NCBI GenBank assembly: GCA_018818125.1
Contig: JAHISQ010000031.1
Location: 62,001 to 126,000 of the forward strand
Direction of reading: 5' to 3'
From: Candidatus Rifleibacteriota bacterium
GTDB lineage: Bacteria; Muiribacteriota; Ozemobacteria; Ozemobacterales; Ozemobacteraceae
Length of the DNA: 64,000 nucleotides
Made by a program: the position numbers and the translations under genes. Below, in pieces: positions 1 through 8,557 of the stretch (positions within the stretch are counted from its first letter, which is position 1; each line of letters starts with the position of its first letter). The notes beneath the pieces are model-generated. The model was given only the letters and a program-made list of their open reading frames with translations. It was not told the origin of the DNA and made no database searches.

Positions 1-2
1 CT

Positions 3-548
<546 letters not shown>

Positions 549-553
549 ATAAT

Positions 554-2071
554 ATGCAACACTCATTTGACGTTCTTATTCTCGGTAGCGGCGCTGCTGG
601 CCTTACTCTTGCCCTGCGCCTTCCGGCGAACTATTCGATTGCAGTAATCTGCAAAGACTTTATACAGGAAAACTCGACCAATTACGCGCAGGGTGGGATT
701 GCTGCTGTATTGGAAAGTGACGATACGTTTGCAGCGCATATTCAGGACACACTGATTGCCGGCGCCGGTTTGTGCGATCCCGAGGCGGTCAAATTCACGG
801 TCGAGAATGCACCAGAGAGCATCAAATGGCTGATCAATCTAGGCATTAATTTTACAAAGAGTGAAGATCAGCAATACCACCTGACCCGCGAGGGCGGCCA
901 TTCACACCGCCGCATAATTCATTCGGCCGATTCAACCGGTCGCGATCTTGAAGAAACCCTGATTAAAGCAACAAAAAGCAGAAGCAACATCAAAATTTTC
1001 GAAAACCATGTAGCGATAGATCTCTTTACCAGAGATAACAGCTGTCTCGGCGCCTATGTTTATAATGAGGATGAAGACAGGGTTGACGCGTTTTCGGCCA
1101 GAAAAACAGTTATCGCCACAGGCGGAGCCAGCCGGGTTTATCTGTATTCAAGCAATCCGTCGGTAACCAGCGGCGATGGTATCGCCATGGGTTTTCGCGC
1201 CGGCTGCAAGGTTGAAAACATGGAATTCAACCAGTTCCATCCGACCTGCCTGTATCACCCGGTAGCCGGATCCTCACTGATAACCGAGGCAATGCGCGGC
1301 GAAGGTGCTTATCTTAAACTTCTCGACGGCACCAGATTCATGCTTGAATATGATGAACGCGCCGAGCTTGCACCACGCGACATCGTCGCCCGCGCCATCG
1401 ATCACGAAATAAAGCGCCTGGGCATACGTCATGTCTGGCTCGACATTTCTCACAGACCTGCTGATTTTATCAAAGGCCATTTTCCTACAATCTATAAAAA
1501 ATGCCTTGATCTTGGCCTCGACATTACCAAAGAACCGATTCCGGTTGTGCCGGCTGCGCATTACACATGCGGCGGACTCAAAGTTGACCTCGCCAGTCAT
1601 ACCAATATCGCCAGCCTTTACGCTGTTGGCGAAGCAAGCTGCACCGGTCTGCATGGAGCTAATCGCCTGGCCAGCAATTCGCTGCTTGAATGCCTGGTAT
1701 TTGCAGCTTCGGCGGCAAAGCATATTTCCGCAAGCCTCGGCGAACAACCCGAATGTATGGTTCCGCCATGGGATGACAGTCGCGTCGAAAAGGCACGTGA
1801 AGAAGTGCTACTACTACACAACTGGGAAGAAATCAGGAGAACCATGTGGAACTATGTCGGCATCGTCAGGAGCTTTGAGCGCCTGCGAAGAGCCAAAAGC
1901 CGCATCGACATGCTAAAGGTAGAGATTCAGGATTACTACTCACGCCATCGCGTCAACCGCAACTTTATCGAATTGCGCCATCTTATCGTAGTGGCCGAGC
2001 TGATCGTTGATGCCGCGCTGAAACGCAACAAAAGCGTCGGACTTCACTACAACATCGATTGCCCGAGCTAA
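554..2071 (+). CDS. nadB: L-aspartate oxidase
   Basis: FAD enzyme that oxidises L-aspartate to iminoaspartate, the first step of bacterial de novo NAD synthesis; NadA, not in this window, then makes quinolinate. The protein has 505 residues, the usual length being slightly over 500. The dinucleotide-binding GSGAAG motif lies at about residues 11-16, followed by NSTNYAQGGIAAV, the FAD/substrate segment NQFHPT, the catalytic-region RGEGAYL and PAAHYTCGG, and the FAD-binding HGANRLASNSLLE. The C-terminal helical domain of the succinate dehydrogenase flavoprotein fold is complete. The start ATG is 5 bp after the nadC stop. Identity is secure. Confidence 0.97.
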   Translation: MQHSFDVLILGSGAAGLTLALRLPANYSIAVICKDFIQENSTNYAQGGIAAVLESDDTFAAHIQDTLIAGAGLCDPEAVKFTVENAPESIKWLINLGINFTKSEDQQYHLTREGGHSHRRIIHSADSTGRDLEETLIKATKSRSNIKIFENHVAIDLFTRDNSCLGAYVYNEDEDRVDAFSARKTVIATGGASRVYLYSSNPSVTSGDGIAMGFRAGCKVENMEFNQFHPTCLYHPVAGSSLITEAMRGEGAYLKLLDGTRFMLEYDERAELAPRDIVARAIDHEIKRLGIRHVWLDISHRPADFIKGHFPTIYKKCLDLGLDITKEPIPVVPAAHYTCGGLKVDLASHTNIASLYAVGEASCTGLHGANRLASNSLLECLVFAASAAKHISASLGEQPECMVPPWDDSRVEKAREEVLLLHNWEEIRRTMWNYVGIVRSFERLRRAKSRIDMLKVEIQDYYSRHRVNRNFIELRHLIVVAELIVDAALKRNKSVGLHYNIDCPS

Positions 2072-2081
2072 GAGGATTAAC

Positions 2082-2597
2082 ATGGAACCAGCTGCATTTT
2101 TACAAGAAGTCAAAACACGTATCGGAGGCGATATCGTCGACGAAACCATGCATGGTGCCAGCATGCATGATGAAAGAGGGCTTCCGCATCTTTCATTAAC
2201 TTATCGCGAAGTTACGATAAAGCTCGACTTTGTCATCAAAGAAGAACTGGTGACGACGGCATATGTGACTCCGCCGCGCTACCTGTCCATCAGAGCCTGG
2301 AATTTCTTCGACCGCATTCTGAGCAAGTTGTTTCTGTTGGGCTGGAGCAAGTTTCCGGTCGGCGATGAGAACAGGTTCTTTCTCTTGAATATCAGCGACA
2401 AGGATGCGGCCGCGTATTTCACTGGCGAACGCGCAGAAAAGATTGCGGCCCTTTTCCCTTTTGTCGAAATAGAGCAAAGAGAACGAGTTTACCGCTGCCT
2501 CAAAGGCGTCAACATAGACTCTGATTATACTCCCGAGCAGGCGGTAAAAGATCTCGATCTGTTTATCGATTTTGTTGAACTGACCAGAACAAAGTGA
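2082..2597 (+). CDS. Conserved-looking unknown protein, 171 aa
   Basis: I do not recognise a family. The product is soluble and of mixed alpha/beta character, without signal peptide, membrane segment or Cys motif. It opens with a helix (EPAAFLQEVKTRIGG), has a Thr/Val-rich strand region near residues 40-65 and a helical C-terminus. The start ATG is 10 bp after nadB and has an AGAGGA Shine-Dalgarno, so it is probably transcribed with nadC-nadB. A link to NAD metabolism is only positional. Confidence 0.75.
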   Translation: MEPAAFLQEVKTRIGGDIVDETMHGASMHDERGLPHLSLTYREVTIKLDFVIKEELVTTAYVTPPRYLSIRAWNFFDRILSKLFLLGWSKFPVGDENRFFLLNISDKDAAAYFTGERAEKIAALFPFVEIEQRERVYRCLKGVNIDSDYTPEQAVKDLDLFIDFVELTRTK

Positions 2598-2679
2598 TAA
2601 TGCAGCTGGCTTTTGCAGCTGAACAGATGTACATTATAGCGTTCAAACTATCTGATAGACTGACAGGAAAAAAACTGCG

Positions 2680-3954
2680 ATGAAGCTACACAACGTAACA
2701 CCCGAAGCGCCCAAGGTTCTTGTAATTGCCATACAGACTTCAAAACAGACCGAGATCGAGATCGAGCATTCAATTGCCGAACTGGAAGAACTGTTAAAGA
2801 CACTTGGCGCAGTAATGGTCGGCTCTATCATACAAAAGCGCGACAAACCATCGCGCGCCAACTACTTTGGCACCGGCAAAGTTCAGGAAGTCAAAGAACT
2901 GGCCGAAAAGCTCGGAGCTGAATACATCGCTGCCGATGACGAGTTGAGCGCACTTCAGATCAGAACAATCGAAAAAGAAACCGGACTGTCGGTTAAAGAC
3001 CGCACCTCGATTATCATCGACATCTTTGCAAAACACGCATCAACAAAAGAAGGCAAACTGCAGGTCGAACTGGCAATGCTTAATTACCAGCTGCCCAGAC
3101 TTCTTCGCATGTGGACCCATCTTGAACGCCAGCGCGGTGGAATTGGTCTCAAGGGGCCCGGCGAAACCCAGCTCGAAACTGACCGTCGCATTATCAACCT
3201 GAAAATCAAGAAGCTGGACGAAGAGCTTGAAAAAGTTGCCAAAGCCCGTGAGCAACAGGGTCGGCAACGGGTAGACCGTTTTGCCCCTCTGTTTTCGCTG
3301 GTTGGTTATACCAATGCCGGCAAATCGACTTTGCTTAATAAAATGTCAGGCAGCGATGTAAAAATGTGCAACGGCCTGTTCACAACTCTGGACCCGACTG
3401 CACGGCGCATAGACCTGCCAGGCAGTCACTGGTGTATACTTTCCGACACTGTTGGCTTTATCCGAAAACTGCCGCATGGTCTGGTAAACGCTTTTAAGGC
3501 AACTCTAGAAAGCGTCGTACAGTCAGAAGTCCTGTTGCTGGTCTGCGATGTTTCAGACCCGCAGTTCAGAGAGCATATCATAGCCGTAGAAGACGTGCTC
3601 AAGCAGATTGGCGCAGCACAACATGAGCGAGTTTATGTATTCAACAAAATCGACAAGGGCATGGCGATGTCAGAAGAGCTATTGAAAGCCGCATACCCTG
3701 ACTGCATTTTGCTTTCAGCGCTTACCGGCGACAACATTGTTGAGCTGCAGAAACGTATCGAAACGATTATGTGTCGCAATCGCCGCAGTGTCGAACTTGT
3801 GCTGCCCATTGGCTCGCCATTTATCGGTGATGCAATGAAAATTGGCAAGATTTTCTCGCAGGAATGGGGCGAAGGCGTAGTGAACATCAAGGCGGAGCTG
3901 CCACTTAATTTTTTAAACGCGGTAAAACCTTATCTGCGAAAACCAATAGAGTAA
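2680..3954 (+). CDS. hflX: GTPase HflX
   Basis: Ribosome-associated GTPase of the Obg/HflX group, known to split stalled or stress-inactivated 70S ribosomes. The protein has 424 residues. An N-terminal HflX domain (about 1-200) carries the family signatures NYFGTGKV and RGGIGLKGPGETQLETDRR, followed by a coiled-coil linker. The G domain has G1 GYTNAGKST at 209-217, a G2 Thr in the GLFTTLDPT segment, G3 DTVGF and G4 NKID. The start ATG has the purine-rich AGGAAAAAAA upstream. The next gene converges on it. Nothing is odd in the sequence. Confidence 0.96.
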   Translation: MKLHNVTPEAPKVLVIAIQTSKQTEIEIEHSIAELEELLKTLGAVMVGSIIQKRDKPSRANYFGTGKVQEVKELAEKLGAEYIAADDELSALQIRTIEKETGLSVKDRTSIIIDIFAKHASTKEGKLQVELAMLNYQLPRLLRMWTHLERQRGGIGLKGPGETQLETDRRIINLKIKKLDEELEKVAKAREQQGRQRVDRFAPLFSLVGYTNAGKSTLLNKMSGSDVKMCNGLFTTLDPTARRIDLPGSHWCILSDTVGFIRKLPHGLVNAFKATLESVVQSEVLLLVCDVSDPQFREHIIAVEDVLKQIGAAQHERVYVFNKIDKGMAMSEELLKAAYPDCILLSALTGDNIVELQKRIETIMCRNRRSVELVLPIGSPFIGDAMKIGKIFSQEWGEGVVNIKAELPLNFLNAVKPYLRKPIE

Positions 3955-3981
3955 AAATCAGAAGAGGTCAGCGCGTCACCT

Positions 3982-5676
3982 TCAGATGCATTGCATTGGC
4001 GGTTTTTTTAACCACTCTAACCAACCGGGCTGCCGACTCAGCACGCCAAGCTTTGCCGTGCTGATTGCCTGACCATCGGTCTCCAGCCTATGCATGCGCA
4101 TCTGGTCCAGTTTCGCCGGAGAAACCGGCAGCAGCAAAGCGCGAGCGGCCTGAAGTTGACCAGCTTCGCGACCCCAGCGATAATGAATGTTCTCGCAAAG
4201 TGCAGTTTCGACTCTTGCTGCCAGTTCATTCTGGCCAAGATCGGACTCTTCACATGAAGCCACCAGCAGATAACCCGGCAACTCTGGAGATGCTGGTTTT
4301 TCGGGTGCCACAAAGGCTGTCGAAAAGTGCCCGGGCAAAGCCCCAAGAATGTTTTTAACATGAGCAGTGCTGAGTTTTTCGCCGCAAAGATCACAAATCA
4401 TCGCTTCTTTGCCGGCAAAAGCCAGGCAAGGCAGATTGTGCCACCAGCCACGCATCTCCACAATATCATGCAGACGATAACGGTAGAGTCCGCCAAAAGT
4501 AGTCATTATCACCCGATATCTGCCGCCAATTTTGAGTTCATGCGCCAGTTTAATCTCGCCAGCACCATCTTCGCCTTCTTCGAATTCAAAAAATGCACTG
4601 CGCACGGCCAAAACCGGAGCAGGCGCGCCAGACATCGGCAGAGTCACGGCGCCCTCAGTAGCAAGCAGGCCCTTTGTCTGCCATAGGTGGCGCGGAAAAA
4701 AACTTTGCAGCTGAGCGGCACCGCTTGCTGCTTCCGATTCTGTCCAGCTTGATACTGCGGCCAGATGAGGCCATAAAAGACTGGCAAACTCAGTCGGTCG
4801 GCCAGCCCTTAGAGCTGCAATCGCTACCTTCAGAAGCTCGGCACGTTGCGGCATTGGACTGGCAGTAAATCCAGAGAACTGATCGACAGCGGCTGCTTCG
4901 CTAAAAACCGGGCAACAGGTGCCATTGCGCAGGTCTGATTCGAGTTCGTCTGACCACTCATCTATTGACCTGATAAGTGCGCTGAAAAACGTCGGGTTCC
5001 AAAGCGATATCAGGCGCAGATCTTCGCAGCGCAAAAGCGACAAAGCTGTCAGATAGCGCCAGCTCTGCCCACCCCCGCACATTTTCACATCCCCTGACAC
5101 AGCCATAAGTGCGTTGATCAACGGCCGCGACCAGCGGCCAAAGTAATCTGAATCGTCAGCAAAGCCGATCTTAACGCCGCCTGAGGTCGTGCGCCCGGCA
5201 GCAGATCTGGGAGTAACAACCCAGTAGGCCGGACCACCCCATAAACCTTGCACATTTTTGTAGAGATCAAGCAGCCATGGGTGCAGAGCACGATTAAACG
5301 CCTGCTGCAAACCGGAAGTATATGGGATCAGGTGCGTACCACCGGTTGAACCGCTGGTTTCTTCGAACATCAGCACTTTCTCGTTGCCGAGAATCTGCTG
5401 TTCGCCCGCGGCTATACGCTGTATCCATGGCTGCAGATCTTCGTAATCGTTCACGGCAACGCAGCTTTGAAAATCTTTTACACTGGTAATTCCGGCAAAT
5501 CCGTGCTGGCGAGCAAATTCGCTGTTGTCAGCATTTGCAAGAATTTCGCGCAGTACATTCGCCTGAACAGTTCTGAGGTTGCGGCTGGCGACACGTTTAA
5601 ATCGCATTGCTTCAGCCACGCAGGTGCTCATCCAGACTCCCTGAATCAATGCACAGGCAAATCTCGGCATCAGCAT
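3982..5676 (-). CDS. GH3 auxin-responsive-promoter family acyl-adenylate/amide synthetase
   Basis: Member of the GH3 branch of the adenylate-forming (ANL) superfamily. Plant GH3 enzymes activate a carboxylate with ATP and join it to an amino acid; bacterial members have mostly unknown substrates. The protein has 564 residues. The ATP-binding P-loop SGSTGG lies at 108-113 with ETSGSTGGT context, a second adenylate motif LLATEGAV near the middle, and the GGLYRYRLHDIVEM motif around residues 395-408. The C-terminal subdomain is present. It overlaps the upstream GNAT-like gene by one base (TGATG), so the two are translationally coupled; an amide- or ester-forming pair is an inference. The annotated ATG is the coupled one. 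Confidence 0.85.
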   Translation of the reverse strand: MLMPRFACALIQGVWMSTCVAEAMRFKRVASRNLRTVQANVLREILANADNSEFARQHGFAGITSVKDFQSCVAVNDYEDLQPWIQRIAAGEQQILGNEKVLMFEETSGSTGGTHLIPYTSGLQQAFNRALHPWLLDLYKNVQGLWGGPAYWVVTPRSAAGRTTSGGVKIGFADDSDYFGRWSRPLINALMAVSGDVKMCGGGQSWRYLTALSLLRCEDLRLISLWNPTFFSALIRSIDEWSDELESDLRNGTCCPVFSEAAAVDQFSGFTASPMPQRAELLKVAIAALRAGRPTEFASLLWPHLAAVSSWTESEAASGAAQLQSFFPRHLWQTKGLLATEGAVTLPMSGAPAPVLAVRSAFFEFEEGEDGAGEIKLAHELKIGGRYRVIMTTFGGLYRYRLHDIVEMRGWWHNLPCLAFAGKEAMICDLCGEKLSTAHVKNILGALPGHFSTAFVAPEKPASPELPGYLLVASCEESDLGQNELAARVETALCENIHYRWGREAGQLQAARALLLPVSPAKLDQMRMHRLETDGQAISTAKLGVLSRQPGWLEWLKKPPMQCI

Positions 5677-6401
5677 CAGGCTCTCAAAAGCCTTTTAACA
5701 AAAGGCTTAAAGTTTTCCCAGCACAGATGGGTCATGCATACTAGTTCGTCACCGGCTTTATACCCCGGGTTCTTATTGAGAAAAAACGCAATATGCTGAT
5801 TGGCCTGCTGCTCTTTTGTGGGATCGCTGACACCAGCGCGTAAAGGCGTTGGGTGCTTAAGCTTTATAATTCCACGATCGCCATCATAATCTGATCCAAA
5901 CAGCTTTTCGGCGGCGGCATCCATAATCTGCCGGATTTGAGTCGGCGTCTCAGCGTCGAACCTCGGAAAAAACTCGTTAAAATAAGCTGGCAAAAACCGA
6001 TACGTCTTATGTCCACTGGAAATAAGAAACCAGTAAAGTGGCATATCAACGCAGTTCTGAAGGGTTTCGAACATAAAGCGGCCCCATACTCTCGGCAATT
6101 CAAGACTGCCCCAGAAATCAGAGTGAATGATAGTATCACCGCTGAATAGAATCTTTAAGGGCCCGCTCTCAAGCTGCAGATCGAACAACACAACCGAAGT
6201 AAAGCCACGTAGAATACCACGACTGTCTTCGAGGAGAACAACAGTGGACTTATTAGACAAGTCCTCAAAAAATACGGCCTGTTCGACAAAATAAAACTGA
6301 TGCATCAACTTGAACATTGAGATTTTAATGGCCTCATCAAGCTGGCTTACGGGCAAAACACGTCCAATCAGCTTTTTATCATATTCAGAAGTGCTGGTCA
6401 T
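5676..6401 (-). CDS. GNAT-like acyltransferase family protein, coupled to GH3
   Basis: Unnamed 241-residue protein. The order of segments (FVEQAVFFEDL, a central strand FTSVVLFDLQL, then SGDTIIHSDFWG and a helix with RVWGRFMFETL) resembles GNAT-fold N-acyltransferases, but I see no textbook acetyl-CoA motif, so the assignment is tentative. The stop overlaps the GH3 start by one base, which implies joint expression and function. I chose the ATG at 6401; an in-frame TTG at 6449 would add 16 residues but has no convincing Shine-Dalgarno. A remnant of another GNAT-like gene lies immediately upstream. Confidence 0.7.
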   Translation of the reverse strand: MTSTSEYDKKLIGRVLPVSQLDEAIKISMFKLMHQFYFVEQAVFFEDLSNKSTVVLLEDSRGILRGFTSVVLFDLQLESGPLKILFSGDTIIHSDFWGSLELPRVWGRFMFETLQNCVDMPLYWFLISSGHKTYRFLPAYFNEFFPRFDAETPTQIRQIMDAAAEKLFGSDYDGDRGIIKLKHPTPLRAGVSDPTKEQQANQHIAFFLNKNPGYKAGDELVCMTHLCWENFKPFVKRLLRA

Positions 6402-6458
6402 ATATCTTATAGTGTCCCGTGGTTTGCCAGTTGCAACTACTTTTGTCAAATCCGTGCG

Positions 6459-6553
6459 CTATGCTTCAGTCCAGAATACCTGATAAATAATACCCCAATC
6501 CGGCGAGAAAAGAACAGATTTAACTACATTTATGCAGGATTTTAAGAAAAAAT
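6459..6553 (-). pseudogene. C-terminal remnant of a GNAT-like gene (paralogue of the gene at 14479-15666)
   Basis: On the minus strand this interval reads INVVKSVLFSPDWGIIYQVF, then WTEA and a TAG stop at 6459-6461. It aligns without gaps to the end of the gene at 14479-15666, which reads ISAVKTVFFMSYWSIIYQVF then WPETES. The DNA is also alike: both have CCTGATAAATAATAC on the plus strand. Only about 25-30 codons of similarity survive. Further upstream the frame runs into the end of purU, which is in another frame. It is therefore a truncated relic, not a gene. It suggests that a full GNAT-like gene once sat next to the GH3 pair. The upstream boundary is approximate. Confidence 0.6.
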
Positions 6554-7378
6554 AACGGTTCTCTTGCCGCATAAAAAGACTCTTTCCTCAAACACCAGTT
6601 TCAAAGCGTTTGCCAGTACACGTTTTTCCACATCCCGGCCAGCTTGCACCATTCCCTCAACCGTGTAGGTGTGATCAACCGGAATAACATTCTGGGAAAT
6701 GATAGGGCCTTCATCAAGCTGTTCGGTCACGAAATGAGCAGTAGCCCCAATGATTTTAACCCCGCGTTGAAAAGCCTGGCGATATGGACTCGCGCCCACG
6801 AAAGCAGGCAGAAAAGAGTGATGAATGTTGATGATTCGACGAGGGAACTGGGCTATAAATTCCGGGCTAAGAATCCTCATATATTTGGCGAGAACAATGT
6901 ATTCAGGATCATACGCCTTTAGAGCAGAAAGCAATTCTGATTCATGCTCCTCACGCGTTTTTCCTTCATGAGAAATCAGTTGAAAAGGAATGTCAAAGCG
7001 TTTAACAAGAGGTTCCAGGCCCGGGTGATTGCTGATGACAGCGAGAAGACTGCCGTTGATTTCGTGATAGGCGTGGCGGAGCAACAGGTCGCCGAGACAA
7101 TGGTGCTCTTTTGTCGCCAAAATAACAATCCGGCGCTTCTCCCGGTTGGGAAAGCGCAGTATGGCTTCCTTCGGCAGGATCGATTGCAATTCAGCTCTGA
7201 TGGCATCGGTCTTATCTTCGCCTTCAAATTCAGTTCGCATGAAAAACGTATTGGTTTCCTGATCGACGAATTCGCTGTTGCTGATAATATTCTGACCAGA
7301 CCGAAGAAGAACCCCGGTCACTTCGTGGATAAGACCTTTTTGATCAACACATTCAATGAGAAGAATTCTTGAATTCAT
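6542..7378 (-). CDS. purU: Formyltetrahydrofolate deformylase
   Basis: Hydrolyses 10-formyltetrahydrofolate to tetrahydrofolate and formate, balancing one-carbon pools and supplying formate. The protein has 278 residues, the normal length. An N-terminal ACT domain (ILLIECVDQKGLIHEVTGVL, about 5-80) is followed by the formyltransferase catalytic domain with LAKYMRILS, the NIHHSFLPAF segment holding the catalytic His, GATAHFV and EQLDEGPII with the catalytic Asp. The start ATG is at 7378. It is separated from the next minus-strand gene by the GNAT remnant, so it may be transcribed alone. Confidence 0.96.
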   Translation of the reverse strand: MNSRILLIECVDQKGLIHEVTGVLLRSGQNIISNSEFVDQETNTFFMRTEFEGEDKTDAIRAELQSILPKEAILRFPNREKRRIVILATKEHHCLGDLLLRHAYHEINGSLLAVISNHPGLEPLVKRFDIPFQLISHEGKTREEHESELLSALKAYDPEYIVLAKYMRILSPEFIAQFPRRIINIHHSFLPAFVGASPYRQAFQRGVKIIGATAHFVTEQLDEGPIISQNVIPVDHTYTVEGMVQAGRDVEKRVLANALKLVFEERVFLCGKRTVIFS

Positions 7379-7525
7379 GCTTTAAATAGACCCTCTGCAG
7401 TTAGTAAATCATAGATTATTAGCATTTTCATGTCGGCATTATACCGCATTGTGGAAGGTTTGTCTTTTCTCCAGTTATGGACTTTTGGGCGCAAAATCCG
7501 CTTCGAAAATACCTGTTCAATCATT

Positions 7526-7545
7526 ATTGAGCGGGATTGAGCGGG
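7526..7545. repeat. Tandem 10-bp direct repeat (2 copies)
   Basis: ATTGAGCGGG occurs twice in tandem and is followed by AT, the start of a third copy. It lies just left of the orphan frame and tRNA-like piece, so it might be a duplication left by recombination. It is short enough to be replication slippage. Confidence 0.6.
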
Positions 7546-7620
7546 ATAAATCATTCGTCAGTTCTGCCCTGGGCCTCACACAACACCTCGCGGATCTTAC
7601 GGGCCATCTCTTCTTTGATC

Positions 7621-7658
7621 AGCGGCCGAGGTCACGGGTTCGAATCCAGTCGGTCCGA
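7621..7658 (+). pseudogene. tRNA 3'-half remnant (T arm and acceptor strand)
   Basis: The sequence carries a variable-loop-like AGGTC, a T arm ACGGG-TTCGAAT-CCAGT (one mismatch in the 5-bp stem) with the invariant TTCGA core, and then CGGTCCGA, which looks like the 3' strand of an acceptor stem. No matching 5' acceptor strand or D arm lies in the 90 bases upstream, so it is not an intact tRNA. Such 3' halves are typical leftovers of integrative elements that use tRNA genes as attachment sites. A chance match is possible. Confidence 0.45.
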
Positions 7659-7685
7659 TGGATCACTTTGTGACTACCTAAGGCC

Positions 7686-7715
7686 CCCCGCTTAATCGGC
7701 GGGGCTTTGGATTTT
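7686..7715 (+). terminator. GC-rich hairpin with T-rich tail
   Basis: CCCCGC at 7686-7691 pairs with GCGGGG at 7699-7704 around a 7-base loop and is followed by CTTTGGATTTT. This is the shape of a rho-independent terminator on the plus strand, downstream of the tRNA-like remnant. The minus-strand gene that ends at 7714 could also use the hairpin, though it lacks a U run in that direction. Confidence 0.5.
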
Positions 7716-8205
7716 AGTCACCTTTGTATTCCTCGACAAATTTGCGCAATATCTCCAAATTTTCAAGAGTACAGCCTTCGTTGCAGGCGTAAGCTTTGAA
7801 AAGTCCCTGAAAAGATGCCGGCAAACCTTTGATGGGAATAGCTCTGGCTCGCCCAACAAACATTTTGCGCAAGGCCGCTCTACGGTTTTCAGGGAAATTA
7901 ATGAAATGTCCGGCAAATTTGAAAATTCCATTTTCTACAATCTCTAACGGAATACTATATGACAAAGGCAAAATAGCCTTTTGCATACGGAGTTTCATAA
8001 ACTCTATTTTTGCAGCTTTGTTGTCAGAAAGCTTTAATGAAGTTGCTTTAAGTTCTTTGATTTCCGCATCTATGGAGGCCAATTCTCTGTTAAGATATTG
8101 AATGTCGCTTTTGGAGCCTTCGTAGAACCAGTAACCAATAAGTCCAACTAATAGCAAAAAACAAAAAACCAGAAACAAGCCTGCAAAAATGAAGTGCTTT
8201 TTCAT
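7714..8205 (-). CDS. Small single-pass membrane protein with coiled coil
   Basis: Unrecognised 163-residue protein. An N-terminal hydrophobic helix at about residues 5-28 (FIFAGLFLVFCFLLLVGLI) is followed by a Glu/Lys-rich coiled-coil segment (about 35-75) and a small C-terminal domain with two Cys (ACNEGC) near residue 140. The topology would place the C-terminal domain outside the inner membrane. The gene is isolated between a scarred region and an unannotated stretch. The ATG at 8205 is preceded by GAGGAAAA. Function unknown. Confidence 0.65.
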   Translation of the reverse strand: MKKHFIFAGLFLVFCFLLLVGLIGYWFYEGSKSDIQYLNRELASIDAEIKELKATSLKLSDNKAAKIEFMKLRMQKAILPLSYSIPLEIVENGIFKFAGHFINFPENRRAALRKMFVGRARAIPIKGLPASFQGLFKAYACNEGCTLENLEILRKFVEEYKGD

Positions 8206-8557
8206 GAGTTTTCCTCGCTTTTCCGGTAAATTAACATAATTTAGCGAGTATTGGGAATAATTGCCAGGATTTTGCTATAGCCTCTTAAATCTTCACTGCC
8301 ATCAGCATTATTCTGAGGCCTGAAATTGCCTGGAGCAAAGACTTCCGACATTGAATTCATCGCCCAGCGCATGCAGGGAAAGCAGGCCACACAATTTGCA
8401 GAGCAGCTTTAACAACCGCACCAGATGCATGCAATTTCCGCGAGACGAATATGTCTCAAAGAACCTTTAACACGTTTGCCATGGATTTTTCAGATAAGCT
8501 TGCCAGCATTAGCAGCAGATGCTAGATTGATTGATCGTAAATAGATGTGAGGTGCTT
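8206..8557. other. Intergenic region between divergent genes
   Basis: About 350 bases separate the small membrane protein (minus) from the STN protein (plus). Apart from the short minus-strand frame at 8241-8372 I see no gene, RNA or clear promoter pair. The last 10 bases hold the GAGGTG Shine-Dalgarno for the gene at 8558. Confidence 0.5.
8241..8372 (-). CDS. Possible 43-aa peptide or gene-end fragment
   Basis: A minus-strand frame from ATG 8372 gives MRWAMNSMSEVFAPGNF and continues for 43 residues to TAA at 8241-8243. The frame stays open upstream to a stop near 8406, and that extra part is Cys-rich (CSANCVACFPC). Composition looks protein-like rather than random. No Shine-Dalgarno is obvious, so it may be the tail of a decayed gene. 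It lies 35 bp upstream of the gene at 8205. Confidence 0.25.
   Translation of the reverse strand: MRWAMNSMSEVFAPGNFRPQNNADGSEDLRGYSKILAIIPNTR

Larger units (their letters stand above)
7380..7713. other. Gene-free scarred region with broken fragments
   Basis: There is no complete gene in these 330 bases. The stretch holds a 10-bp tandem repeat at 7526-7545, an orphan minus-strand reading frame ending at 7551 (LIKEEMARKIREVL, then CEAQGRTDE and stop), a tRNA 3'-half-like piece at 7621-7658 and a GC-rich hairpin at 7686-7704. The plus-strand frame 7449-7673 looks random. Together these suggest the worn remains of an insertion event. Confidence 0.5.

Noticed and set aside
7584..7658. Complete tRNA gene
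   Set aside because: Only the T arm and a 3' acceptor-like strand are present; no pairing 5' acceptor or D arm was found, so I call it a remnant.
7449..7673. Plus-strand 74-residue frame
   Set aside because: No ribosome site and random-looking composition. It runs through the tandem repeat and the tRNA-like piece.
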